Below, piece after piece: positions 1-6,912 of a DNA stretch of 8,795 nt. The position numbers and the translations under genes are program-made. The notes below the pieces were generated by a model. It made no database searches. It was not told the origin of the DNA and saw only the letters and a program-made list of their open reading frames with translations. Positions within the stretch are counted from its first letter, which is position 1; each line of letters starts with the position of its first letter. Source of the stretch: Pseudomonadota bacterium (GTDB lineage: Bacteria; Pseudomonadota; Alphaproteobacteria; Rhizobiales; Rhizobiaceae); contig JAEXXS010000428.1 of assembly GCA_023451915.1 (NCBI GenBank), forward strand, positions 1-8,795, read 5' to 3'.

Positions 1-773
1 GGCAGCACGAAGGGCACACCGCGCGCAGGCGGCACCCCTACCCGCAGCGCGCATTCATAAACCCGCTCCAGCCGTTCATCGGTCAGTGCCTCTTGCGGGG
101 AGCCGATCGTATCGAGCCTGCCCTGACACATCACTGCTATCCGGTCGGCGAACATAGCCGTCAGATTGAGATCGTGCAAAATGGCGATTACGCCGCCGCC
201 TTCGGCGGCAAAATCCCGCGCGATTTCCATCACGACAATCTGGTGCCGGATATCGAGGCTCGAAATCGGCTCATCGAGAAAAAGAAAACGCGCAGAGCCG
301 TCAACGACCGGCTTCCAGACCTGGCATAACACCCGGGCGAGCTGAACTCGCTGCTGCTCGCCGCCCGAAAGCTCCTGATAGAGCCTGCCGCCGAAGCCGC
401 CAAGGTCCACTCGCTGCAAGGCGAGATCTGGCAAGCCGACCTCCAGATCACGCGACAGGCCGCTATAGCCGCCTGTCAATCCGATGCCGACGATTTCACG
501 TACTGTGAAGGGAAAAGACAAGGCGCTGGCCTGCGGCAACACCGCACGACGCGCCGCCATTTCCCATGGTTTGAAATCCGCAAATGACCGTCCGTCCAGA
601 AAGGCATCGCCCGTAAAGGGCACATCGCCTGAAAGAGCGCGCAAAAGTGTCGTCTTGCCCGATCCGTTGGGACCGACAATTGCCGTCACCTCTCCGGCGC
701 ACGCCGTGAAATTGATGTTTTCGATGATCGACTTGCCCGAGAGACTAACGCTGAGTGCTTTGGTTTCAATCAT
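1..773 (-). CDS. hmuV: Heme ABC transporter ATP-binding protein HmuV (3' end cut off by the window edge)
   Basis: HmuV is the cytoplasmic ATPase that powers heme import through HmuU. The frame is open from an ATG at 773 to base 1 (257 codons). The family is usually about 255-265 residues, so only a few C-terminal codons should be missing. All ABC motifs are visible: Walker A GPNGSGKT at residues 34-41, Q-loop Gln near 81, signature LSGGEQQR at 135-142, Walker B RFLFLDEP at 162-169, D-loop SSLD at 171-174 and switch His200 in ILHD. The protein starts MIETKALSVSLSGKSI, typical of HmuV. The start lies 7 bp downstream of the hmuU stop and its ribosome binding site is weak, so translational coupling is likely. 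It is the last visible gene of the operon hmuP-S-T-U-V. FecE-type ATPases look alike; the neighbours fix the substrate as heme. Confidence 0.95.
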   Translation of the reverse strand, partial: MIETKALSVSLSGKSIIENINFTACAGEVTAIVGPNGSGKTTLLRALSGDVPFTGDAFLDGRSFADFKPWEMAARRAVLPQASALSFPFTVREIVGIGLTGGYSGLSRDLEVGLPDLALQRVDLGGFGGRLYQELSGGEQQRVQLARVLCQVWKPVVDGSARFLFLDEPISSLDIRHQIVVMEIARDFAAEGGGVIAILHDLNLTAMFADRIAVMCQGRLDTIGSPQEALTDERLERVYECALRVGVPPARGVPFVL

Positions 774-780
774 GCCAGTT

Positions 781-1920
781 TCACAGATCAAGAAGGCCGC
801 GCTGGCGCAGCAATATCCAGAGGAAGAACGGCTCGCCGCACATGGCGGTGATGATGCCGATGGGCAGTTCCGCCGGTGCAACGATGGTGCGGCTGACCGC
901 ATCGGCCAGCAAAAGAAGAATAGCGCCCAAAAGCGCCGATGCAGGCAGAAGATAGCGGTGATCCGGGCCGATGCTGAGGCGCAGCATATGCGGCACCACG
1001 ATACCGATAAAGCCGATACCACCCGCTACCGCAACTGTCGCGCCAGTAGCCGCAGCAACGGTGACGATGGCGACATTCTTGATGCGTTGCACCGGAATAC
1101 CAAGGTGCCCCGCAGCGGCTTCACCCAGTGCCAGAGCGTTGAGACCGCGCGCCAGCATCGGCGCTGCAATCAGCACCACGGCGATGATCGGCCCTGCGGC
1201 GACGATCTTGCTCCAGGTCGCACCCGCAAGGGAACCAAGGCCCCAAAAAGTCAGGTCGCGCAATTGCTGGTCATCGGCCATATAGACCATAACGCCGGTC
1301 GCAGCCCCCGCCAGTGCGCCAAGCGCGATGCCCGCCAGAAGCATGGTGGCAACAGAGGTGCGGCCGCGCCGGGTCGCCACCCGGTAGAGCAACAAGGTTG
1401 TGGCAAGCCCGCCGAAGAAGGCGGCCAATGGCAGCGCATAGATGCCCAAAACCGCGATAACCGGCGCCAGAACGCTGCCACGGAGCACAATCGTCGACAC
1501 CGCGCCCAGACTTGCGCCCGAGGCCACGCCCACCAGACCGGGATCCGCCAGCGGATTGCGGAACAGGCCCTGCATGACGGCACCGGACACGGCAAGCCCC
1601 CCACCGATCAACATGCCGAGGACAATGCGCGGCAGACGGATTTCCATGATAATCAGATGATCACGCTGAAAGGTCTCCGCCCCTTCGCCGCCCGCAAAGC
1701 CGCGCAGCAGCGTGAGAACGGAAGCATCTGAAGCGCCTGCCGTGAGGCTGAACAAAGCCGTCAGGCACAGGGCAACGCCAAGGACGACCAGCACGATGCG
1801 GGCGCGGTGCGTGCGATCCCCCGCCTTCGCGCCGGTTGCGCCGGCGTTCTTCCAACTGTTTCCGGCTCGATGACGCATGGTGAAGGGCTCTTCGCCTGCC
1901 ACACCGCCTTGGCTGGTCAT
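781..1920 (-). CDS. hmuU: Heme ABC transporter permease HmuU (FecCD family)
   Basis: This is the inner-membrane permease that, as a dimer with two HmuV subunits, passes heme from HmuT into the cytosol. It has 379 residues. A hydrophilic N-terminal stretch of about 40 residues is followed by many hydrophobic segments, the first at about 41-60. The FecCD hallmark is at about 95-140 (RLPRIVLGMLIGGGLAVSGA, then RNPLADPGLVGVASGASLGA). A cytoplasmic coupling loop EAAAGHLGIPVQRIK lies at 267-281, and the C-terminal signature VVPHMLRLSIGPDHRYLLPA at about 308-327. The start at 1920 is supported by AGAGGAA ending 7 nt before the ATG. Met15 is an alternative with poorer support. The N-terminal extension is slightly longer than in many FecCD permeases. 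It is separated from hmuT by 33 bp holding a small dyad, and from hmuV by 7 bp. Siderophore permeases are close relatives; the heme assignment comes mainly from hmuS, hmuT and bhuA nearby. Confidence 0.96.
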   Translation of the reverse strand: MTSQGGVAGEEPFTMRHRAGNSWKNAGATGAKAGDRTHRARIVLVVLGVALCLTALFSLTAGASDASVLTLLRGFAGGEGAETFQRDHLIIMEIRLPRIVLGMLIGGGLAVSGAVMQGLFRNPLADPGLVGVASGASLGAVSTIVLRGSVLAPVIAVLGIYALPLAAFFGGLATTLLLYRVATRRGRTSVATMLLAGIALGALAGAATGVMVYMADDQQLRDLTFWGLGSLAGATWSKIVAAGPIIAVVLIAAPMLARGLNALALGEAAAGHLGIPVQRIKNVAIVTVAAATGATVAVAGGIGFIGIVVPHMLRLSIGPDHRYLLPASALLGAILLLLADAVSRTIVAPAELPIGIITAMCGEPFFLWILLRQRGLLDL

Positions 1921-1936
1921 GTGCTTATTCCTCTTG

Positions 1937-1953
1937 TCGGATACGTGATCCGA
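1937..1953. repeat. Short inverted repeat between hmuT and hmuU
   Basis: TCGGAT (1937-1942) and ATCCGA (1948-1953) form a perfect 6-bp stem with a 5-nt loop. It fills the space between the hmuT stop codon (1954-1956) and the hmuU ribosome binding site. No T-run follows on the minus strand, so it is not a normal terminator. An mRNA stability or processing hairpin inside the operon is possible but is inference. Confidence 0.45.
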
Positions 1954-2844
1954 TTATTGGCTTGCTGGCGCGCCATAAAGTTTTGCCGACAATTCACGAA
2001 TGGCGGCACCTGTGCGCGGGCCAAAGCCCAGCAGATAGAGTGCGTCCATGGCGACCACATTTTTAGTGCGTCCGGCAGGCGTACTGGCAATGGCTGGATT
2101 TTTCAGAAGGTCATCCGGGCCGAGACCGTCGCCAGCATTGTTCATCATCAGAACCATATCCGGTGCGGCCTTGCCGATGGCCTCATCGGTCAACTGCTTG
2201 TAGCCCCGATATTCGGTAATGACGTTCACACCGCCTGCAAGCTTGATCATACCGTCAGCCGCTGTGCCCGTTCCAGACGCCATCAGATGTCCGCCAGCGC
2301 CGCTCAACACGAACAACACGCGCTTCCGCTGCGCATGCGAAGCAGCGGCCTTTTCGGCAGCCTGAAGGTCGCTCGCAACACTCTCCGCCAGCACCTTGGC
2401 TTTGTCTTCAAGACCAAGCGCCTTGCCGACCGCCTCGATCTTCGCAATGACGCTTTCGCCGGTATAGTCTTCCGGCACGATAACCATCGGCACGGAAGCT
2501 TTCTTCAAGACGTCCAGCGTGTCCTGCGGCCCGCTGCCCTGAATGAGCAGGATGCCGGTCGGATTGACCGACAGCACCCCTTCCGGCGCGAGCTGGCGCA
2601 TATAACCGACATCCGGCAATGCTTCCGCTGCCGCCGGATAGGTGCTGGTCTGGTCGCGGGCGACAAGCATCTTTTCCGCGCCAAGCGCATAGACGATCTC
2701 CGTCAGCGGCCCGCCGACAGAGACAATACGTGATGTATCGGCAAACCGCTCCACGGTATCCGCGCCGGCAATGCCGGTGGCCAATGACCAAGCCAAAGCG
2801 GCGACAGCCCCAACGCGCATGAAACGTGCTGAAATGACAGACAT
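1954..2844 (-). CDS. hmuT: Periplasmic heme-binding protein HmuT
   Basis: HmuT is the substrate-binding protein that takes heme from the receptor BhuA and delivers it to HmuUV in the inner membrane. It has 296 residues. A signal peptide is clear: MSVISARFMRVGAVAALAWS, then a likely cleavage after Ala28 (AGA|DT). The mature part reads as a PhuT/ShuT-type type III binding protein: RIVSVGGPLTEIVYALG near 39-55, then TSTYPAAAEALPDVGYMRQL near 66-85. Tyr69 and Tyr81 are candidates for the axial heme ligand, which is a tyrosine in PhuT/ShuT. I place the start at 2844 because it gives the signal peptide and has AGGA about 9 nt upstream, overlapping the end of hmuS. An in-frame start at 2898 would overlap hmuS and spoil the signal peptide. 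The gap to hmuS is 10 bp. Confidence 0.95.
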   Translation of the reverse strand: MSVISARFMRVGAVAALAWSLATGIAGADTVERFADTSRIVSVGGPLTEIVYALGAEKMLVARDQTSTYPAAAEALPDVGYMRQLAPEGVLSVNPTGILLIQGSGPQDTLDVLKKASVPMVIVPEDYTGESVIAKIEAVGKALGLEDKAKVLAESVASDLQAAEKAAASHAQRKRVLFVLSGAGGHLMASGTGTAADGMIKLAGGVNVITEYRGYKQLTDEAIGKAAPDMVLMMNNAGDGLGPDDLLKNPAIASTPAGRTKNVVAMDALYLLGFGPRTGAAIRELSAKLYGAPASQ

Positions 2845-2854
2845 GATGCGCGTC

Positions 2855-3931
2855 CTATGCAGCGGTCGACCGGGGAAGACGCGGCAGATTTTCAGCAATC
2901 ATGCGCCAATCCGCCAGTTCCGCCTCACCTTCATGACGCTCACCGAAGAACTGCACGATCAGTTCGCCCTGGGCGTCATAAGCTTCCAGCGAGGTGACGT
3001 GACCGTCCTTGGTCGGCTTGCGCACGACCCAGGCATCTGCAATGTGATCAAGACGCAGATGCATGTGGAAGGTCGGATCGAGCACATTGAGCCACGGGCC
3101 CATCATCTTGATCTCATGGATCGGGCCGGTATGGATCTGGATGCAACCACGACTGCCGACAAAACACATGATTGGCAACTGCTGCTGCACGGCGTGATTC
3201 ATCATCGCTTCCACGGATGAAAGATCAACGCGCCATGCGAAATCCTGCCCGGCAAGATGCACGGCCTGATGGCGGTCAACGCCAAAATCCTTCAGCAGCC
3301 CGATGAACTGATGCACATCGGTCAAAGCGCTCCAGCGCTCGCGGAAGGCATCGGTATCGACAAGCGCGACATTGGCCTTTTCACCTTTCGGCGCAATCGC
3401 GGTCGTTTCGATAGAACCCGACTGGTCATCGAGCAGAAGTTCGGTGACGAGCGCCTCATAGGCTGCAACATCGGATGCCGGGCGCAGATGAATCTTGTGC
3501 ACCGCCTCACCGGAAGCATCGAAGAACTGAAGGCTGCGACGCACTTCTTCGCCATCCTTCTTGCGAACGGCAAAACCGTGCACCCAATGCTTTGGAAAAA
3601 TACGCAGGTCGATCTGCTTTCCAAGCACGATTGACGCATGCGGGCTCCAAACGGCCTTTTCAAACGGTCCGATCTTTTCGTGCACCACGCTTTCATTGCG
3701 CGTCAGCGCCATAATTTCGCCGAGGCTGGAAGCCCGGCTGAGCAAAGTCTCGACATCCGCGCGAATGCGGCGGGCCGAGATGGCGGCATCATCGTCGAGA
3801 CCGCAATGGGCGGCAACGAAATCAGCTTCTGAAATACCGAGGCTCTGCGCGAAATCGCGTTCGCGCGCCTTCGGGTTTTCTGCCCGTGCCTGGAGAATCT
3901 GCTCTGGGGAGGGCTTGGAATGTTGCGTCAT
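2855..3931 (-). CDS. hmuS: Cytoplasmic heme-handling/degrading protein HmuS (ChuS/PhuS family)
   Basis: HmuS-family proteins bind incoming heme in the cytosol. Some (ChuS, HmuS) open the ring and free the iron, while others (PhuS) hand heme to a heme oxygenase. It has 358 residues, the family norm being about 340-360. Two related halves are visible. The N-terminal one runs through EKIGPFEKAVWSPHASIVLG (85-104) and RIFPKHWVHGFAV (110-122). The C-terminal one runs through MCFVGSRGCIQIHTGPIHEI (255-274), FHMHLRLDHIADAWVVRK (288-305) and GELIVQFFGER (322-332). His207 in LTDVHQF matches, from memory of the family, the axial heme His of ChuS/PhuS. Start ATG 3931 lies 11 bp after the hmuP stop, with only a weak AGG-type ribosome binding site. 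A second, unrelated heme-degrading enzyme, BhuQ, sits in the same window, so HmuS here could be mainly a chaperone; sequence alone does not decide. Confidence 0.95.
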   Translation of the reverse strand: MTQHSKPSPEQILQARAENPKARERDFAQSLGISEADFVAAHCGLDDDAAISARRIRADVETLLSRASSLGEIMALTRNESVVHEKIGPFEKAVWSPHASIVLGKQIDLRIFPKHWVHGFAVRKKDGEEVRRSLQFFDASGEAVHKIHLRPASDVAAYEALVTELLLDDQSGSIETTAIAPKGEKANVALVDTDAFRERWSALTDVHQFIGLLKDFGVDRHQAVHLAGQDFAWRVDLSSVEAMMNHAVQQQLPIMCFVGSRGCIQIHTGPIHEIKMMGPWLNVLDPTFHMHLRLDHIADAWVVRKPTKDGHVTSLEAYDAQGELIVQFFGERHEGEAELADWRMIAENLPRLPRSTAA

Positions 3932-3942
3932 GAGTGTCGTGC

Positions 3943-4215
3943 CTATTTGTTCAAAATGAGCTTGCCTTGGCGGGTAATCTTGAGGCGATAGAGCGACCCG
4001 CCATGCTCTATGCCTACCTCGCGGGAACCGTCGAAAAGTTCGCGGCTGCCATAAGTCTTGATCTGGGGTTCTTTCAGGGTCGCGCGAATCGGCGGCACTG
4101 GACGCTCGCCGGTGCTATCGCCAGCGGAATCGTCGATCATGCGGTTGGCAGAATGGTCGGCGGCATGCCCGCGGGGCACACGCACTTGCATGTCTATATG
4201 AATACGCCTGTTCAT
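3943..4215 (-). CDS. hmuP: Hemin uptake protein HemP/HmuP, small regulator
   Basis: A small protein whose C-terminal half is a HemP domain: SRELFDGSREVGIEHGGSLY followed by RLKITRQGKLILNK. In Bradyrhizobium and Sinorhizobium, HmuP is needed for expression of the outer-membrane heme receptor and acts with Irr; the same role toward bhuA is inferred here. From ATG 4215 the product is 90 residues; AGGA lies 3 nt upstream, closer than ideal. Other possible starts are GTG 4266 (107 aa), ATG 4191 and ATG 4137 (64 aa, closest to the core HemP length). The N-terminal 50 residues look low in structure and are the least certain part. It is the first gene of the minus-strand operon, 11 bp from hmuS and divergent from bhuA. 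Confidence 0.85.
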   Translation of the reverse strand: MNRRIHIDMQVRVPRGHAADHSANRMIDDSAGDSTGERPVPPIRATLKEPQIKTYGSRELFDGSREVGIEHGGSLYRLKITRQGKLILNK

Positions 4216-4303
4216 TTTCCTGCCCTGACTTTGACCCGAAAGCTTCGCGGGGAACCCGTTTTTCACAAACCCACATCCGCCTGTTGTGGCGAAATTGATT
4301 TGT

Positions 4304-4318
4304 TGACATCGTTAGTCA
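4304..4318 (+). promoter_or_regulatory. Candidate RirA (IRO) box with overlapping dyad
   Basis: TGA-CATCGTTAG-TCA fits the TGA-N9-TCA form described for the rhizobial iron regulator RirA. It overlaps the TTGACA at 4303-4308. It also runs into a dyad, TTAGTCATGTTTACTAA at 4312-4328 (TTAGT/ACTAA arms, 7-nt spacer). RirA would repress heme uptake in iron-replete cells. The consensus is short and the spacer is not especially A/T-rich, so chance is possible. Confidence 0.35.
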
Positions 4319-4427
4319 TGTTTACTAATCACTGCATTACTGGATTAATCGAGTCAAGTTTAAATCTTGCCCTTCCAGCGCAAGCCACGAAGAATTCGTC
4401 TTCGCCAGCCAGCTGAGCTGCTTCCAG

Positions 4428-4444
4428 ATTGGAGGCATTCTAAA
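4428..4444 (+). promoter_or_regulatory. Candidate Irr box (ICE) upstream of bhuA
   Basis: ATTGGAGGCATTCTAAA has the 7-3-7 layout of the Irr box TTTAGAA-N3-TTCTAAA. The right half is perfect (7/7), the left half 4/7. Its centre is about 82 bp before the bhuA ATG. In Brucella, Irr is known to activate bhuA under iron limitation, which this position would suit. Support is the pattern plus the context. Confidence 0.5.
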
Positions 4445-4517
4445 CAATTGAATTTTCGAGGCTTTCCTGCCGTGTCTCAGGTCGGTGGGAGCACACTTGC
4501 GCAGAGGAAACACAGCA

Positions 4518-6575
4518 ATGCGGGCGACTGGTGGGGTACACAAGCGTTCATTCTTAGCGAGCAGCGGACTCGCCGTTATTCTTGTCGCGATGGCGTCGCA
4601 GTCATTGGCGCAGCAGCAAAATACGAACGAAGGCGAAACCGACGTCAAGCTGAAGACGATCACCGTCAGAAGCGGTGGCGCCAAGGGTGATGCGCCCTAC
4701 AATACGCCCGCCGCAGTCAGCACTGTTTCCAGTGAAGAGCTTCGCCGCAACGGCGATGTGAAGCTGGACGACGTGCTGCGCGACAAGCCGGGCGTATTCA
4801 CCCGCATGAACGGCTCGCAGCCCGGTGTTGCGGTCAATATTCGCGGCTTTGAAGGGTCCGGACGCGTCAATATGATGGTCGATGGCGTTCGCCAGAACTT
4901 CCGCTTCACCGGCCATGAGGCGCAGGGCTTCACCTATGTCGATCCCAACCTTCTCGCCGATATAAACATTTCGCGTGGTGCTGTGACCGGTGCCGGTGGT
5001 GGCGCGCTTGCAGGCAGTGTCAATTTCCGCACGCTCGGCGTGGACGACATTGTCCGTCAGGGTCAGCAATATGGCGTCCTCGGACGCGCCTCATGGGGGA
5101 GCAATGGCGTCGGTTTCTCTGAAATGCTGGCTGCGGGTGCGCGGGTCAATTCCATGGGCGTAGCCGCTGCCATCAGCCGCCGCGATTCCAACAATTACAA
5201 GAATGGCGATGGCATCGAACAGCCGGATACCGGTCAGGAACTAACCTCCGGCCTCGTCAAGACCGAGTTCGGCTTCGGCGAAGATCACAAGCTGTCGCTG
5301 GGCGGTGTTTTCTATAACAACGATTTTGGTGCAAATTCCTACGACCAGAACGTCAAGAACAAGACGTTCACGGCCAATTACAGCTACAATCCGTCGGATA
5401 ACGACTTGGTCGACCTGCGTGTCAACGCCTATTACAACCGCCTCGACATGACCTATTACAACAGCCTGTCCACGGGCCGTGCTGGCGCATCGACGGGCCG
5501 CTCCATCACCGACAAGGGCTATGGTTTCGATATTTCGAACACATCGCGCTTCAATCTTGGTGAAGTGGGCGTCAAGTGGAACTACGGCGTTGAATATTTC
5601 CGCGACAATGTTTCGGGCGACAATACCGGCGTCAATCCGGCTGATGGTCGTAGCAGCAATGGCGCTGTATTCACCGAAGCCACATTCAGTTATGGCATCG
5701 TAGACCTGATCGGCGGCCTGCGTTACGACTTCTTCAACACTTCGGGCAATGCCGATACGGGACTGGCTAACTTTGGAAATGACGGTCTTTACGATGTTGA
5801 TATTTCCAAGCAGCGCCTTGATCCGAAAATCACGCTGGCGGTGAATGCCACCGACTGGTTGCAGCCTTATGTAACCTATTCCCAGACCATGCGTGCACCG
5901 ACATTGCAGGAAACCATGCTGGGCGGCACCCACCCCGGCTCAACAAGCGTCAGCTTCCTGCCCAATCCGGCGCTTTCGCCTGAAACCCAAAAGGGCTGGG
6001 AAATCGGCGTCAACGTCAAGAAAGACGATCTGTTTCTCGCCGGGGACTCGTTCCGCCTGAAAGCCGATTACTACGACATGGATGTCGAGGATTACATCAT
6101 ATCGGCATTCAATCCCGTCTACCGCAAGTCCCAGTTCGTGAATGTCCAAGGCACTTCGCAGGTGCGCGGCTTTGAACTGGAAGCGATGTATGACGCCGGA
6201 ATGGCCTTCGGCGGCGTCACCTATACCCACTCGAAATCGGACCTTCCGGCTCAAACGGCAGGCCTCGGCGCGGGTCAGTATATGCCGGACGACATATTCT
6301 CCGTCAGTGGCGGCGCTCGTTTCCTCGAACGCAAGCTGACGGTTGGCGGTCGCTACTCCTATGTTTCGGGCGGCGATACCGTCGGTTACACGGGCGTTAC
6401 CCAGTCCGACAGCTATGGCCTCGTGGATGTGTTTGCCAATTACAAGTTCACCGACAACGTCGATCTGACATTGAAGGTCAATAACCTGTTCGACAAAAGC
6501 TACACGCCCTTCATGAGCACGTCGGGCTCCGGTCAGGGCCGTACGTTCCTCGTGGCGACACAGTTCCAGTTCTAG
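4518..6575 (+). CDS. bhuA: TonB-dependent outer-membrane heme receptor BhuA/HmuR
   Basis: This receptor captures heme at the cell surface and moves it to the periplasm using TonB energy. From ATG 4518 it has 685 residues, with AGAGGA 9 nt upstream; the GTG at 4485 has no comparable ribosome binding site. A signal peptide ends near Ala31 (SLA|QQQ). A TonB-box-like KTITV lies at 46-50. The plug domain spans roughly 55-170 (SSEELRRNGDVKLDDVLRDK, then VNIRGFEGSGRVNMMVDGVR), and the barrel runs to the end, closing on QFQF with the usual terminal Phe. Heme receptors carry FRAP and NPNL boxes around a heme-binding His; here they read MRAP (458-461), His472 and NPAL (483-486), variants of both. Its stop codon TAG is also the first three bases of a palindromic repeat. 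It is divergent from hmuPSTUV. No TonB, ExbB or ExbD is in the window. Confidence 0.95.
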   Translation: MRATGGVHKRSFLASSGLAVILVAMASQSLAQQQNTNEGETDVKLKTITVRSGGAKGDAPYNTPAAVSTVSSEELRRNGDVKLDDVLRDKPGVFTRMNGSQPGVAVNIRGFEGSGRVNMMVDGVRQNFRFTGHEAQGFTYVDPNLLADINISRGAVTGAGGGALAGSVNFRTLGVDDIVRQGQQYGVLGRASWGSNGVGFSEMLAAGARVNSMGVAAAISRRDSNNYKNGDGIEQPDTGQELTSGLVKTEFGFGEDHKLSLGGVFYNNDFGANSYDQNVKNKTFTANYSYNPSDNDLVDLRVNAYYNRLDMTYYNSLSTGRAGASTGRSITDKGYGFDISNTSRFNLGEVGVKWNYGVEYFRDNVSGDNTGVNPADGRSSNGAVFTEATFSYGIVDLIGGLRYDFFNTSGNADTGLANFGNDGLYDVDISKQRLDPKITLAVNATDWLQPYVTYSQTMRAPTLQETMLGGTHPGSTSVSFLPNPALSPETQKGWEIGVNVKKDDLFLAGDSFRLKADYYDMDVEDYIISAFNPVYRKSQFVNVQGTSQVRGFELEAMYDAGMAFGGVTYTHSKSDLPAQTAGLGAGQYMPDDIFSVSGGARFLERKLTVGGRYSYVSGGDTVGYTGVTQSDSYGLVDVFANYKFTDNVDLTLKVNNLFDKSYTPFMSTSGSGQGRTFLVATQFQF

Positions 6576-6721
6576 AGCGGTTCCGGTTGAAACGGAATCG
6601 AGGAACCGCTCTATCTGTTTGTTTTTACGCATTATCCGACGCATCGAAGCGGGATCAGAAATCAGTCCAGTGGACTGATTTCCCCGCGTAGGCGCTTCGC
6701 ACTTTTGCTGGAAATGCTCTA
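6573..6721 (-). repeat. Mosaic palindromic intergenic repeat (Brucella/Rhizobiales type)
   Basis: An intergenic unit of about 149 bp built of nested palindromes. Its left end is a perfect 12-bp inverted repeat, TAGAGCGGTTCC (6573-6584) and GGAACCGCTCTA (6602-6613). Next comes a T-rich part (CTGTTTGTTTTTACGC), then a cruciform with GAAGC (6646-6650) and GCTTC (6694-6698) outside and a 12-bp arm pair GAAATCAGTCCA (6658-6669) and TGGACTGATTTC (6671-6682) inside. It ends GGAAATGCTCTA. Read on the minus strand (TAGAGCATTTCCAGC...) it resembles a repeat I recall from many intergenic regions of Brucella, Ochrobactrum and related genera, similar in concept to RIME or Bru-RS elements. It encodes nothing. 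The first hairpin followed by TTTGTTTTT may help end the bhuA transcript. Confidence 0.8.
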
Positions 6722-6912
6722 ACCGTCGCATCTTTGAAGGCTGGGCAACCTCTGACCGCGGCTTCGGCCTTCAGATCCCGAGATGCGACACGGCGCGTGC
6801 GGTCTTGACCCCGCACGCGCCGGAAATTCGAATTCAGCTTTCTGGCCATGCTGGGTAGAAAACCCATATAGTTGTTTAAAGCCAGTCCAACCCCCATGGA
6901 AAAGGATGAGCC
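6722..6912. other. Dyad-rich intergenic stretch before bhuQ
   Basis: No gene is seen. Three dyads follow one another. Dyad A joins GTCGCATCT (6725-6733) with AGATGCGAC (6781-6789) and, inside it, TGAAGGC (6735-6741) with GCCTTCA (6767-6773). Dyad B is a perfect 12-bp GC-rich stem at 6791-6822. Dyad C is TGGGT/ACCCA at 6852-6866. TATAGT at 6867-6872 could be a minus-10 for bhuQ but has no good minus-35 at normal spacing. The bhuQ ribosome binding site AAAGGA is at 6901-6906. No clear ICE box is seen here, although bhuQ is known to be Irr-regulated in Brucella. Confidence 0.55.
6791..6822. repeat. Strong GC-rich stem-loop upstream of bhuQ
   Basis: CGGCGCGTGCGG (6791-6802) and CCGCACGCGCCG (6811-6822) are perfect reverse complements around an 8-nt loop TCTTGACC. 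No T-run follows on either strand, so it is not a standard intrinsic terminator. It could protect an mRNA 3' end, act in the bhuQ leader, or be part of another repeat. Confidence 0.6.

Larger units (their letters stand above)
4216..4517. promoter_or_regulatory. Divergent control region between hmuP and bhuA
   Basis: About 300 bp without a gene hold the promoters for hmuPSTUV (leftward) and bhuA (rightward). On the plus strand TTGACA at 4303-4308 with TAATCA at 4326-4331 (17-bp spacer) is a possible but weak-at-minus-10 promoter. TTGAAT at 4448-4453, just after the ICE-like box, has no good minus-10, as expected for an activator-dependent promoter. On the minus strand TTGACT (4357 to 4352) is a possible minus-35. 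Small dyads lie at 4387-4404 (ACGAA/TTCGT and CGAAG/CTTCG) and a perfect odd palindrome CAGCTGAGCTG at 4410-4420. The bhuA ribosome binding site AGAGGA is at 4503-4508. Which promoter serves which gene cannot be settled from sequence. Confidence 0.65.

Noticed and set aside
484..1731. 415-codon plus-strand open frame opposite hmuU and hmuV
   Set aside because: It is antisense to two clear ABC transporter genes, is rich in Arg/His/Gln/Ala as expected from the reverse of GC-rich coding DNA, and resembles no family.
1807..2733. 308-codon plus-strand open frame opposite hmuT
   Set aside because: Antisense to a gene with a signal peptide and family motifs; its composition is that of a shadow frame.
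3934..4416. 160-codon plus-strand frame across hmuP and the promoter region
   Set aside because: Antisense to the conserved HemP domain and runs through the control region; no recognisable domain or ribosome binding site.
5241..5933. 230-codon minus-strand frame inside bhuA
   Set aside because: Antisense shadow of the receptor barrel; low-complexity Val/Ile/Ala composition without motifs.
6573..6721. CRISPR array or transposon end
   Set aside because: Single unit with nested palindromes, no regular repeat-spacer pattern and no transposase; it fits an intergenic palindromic repeat better.
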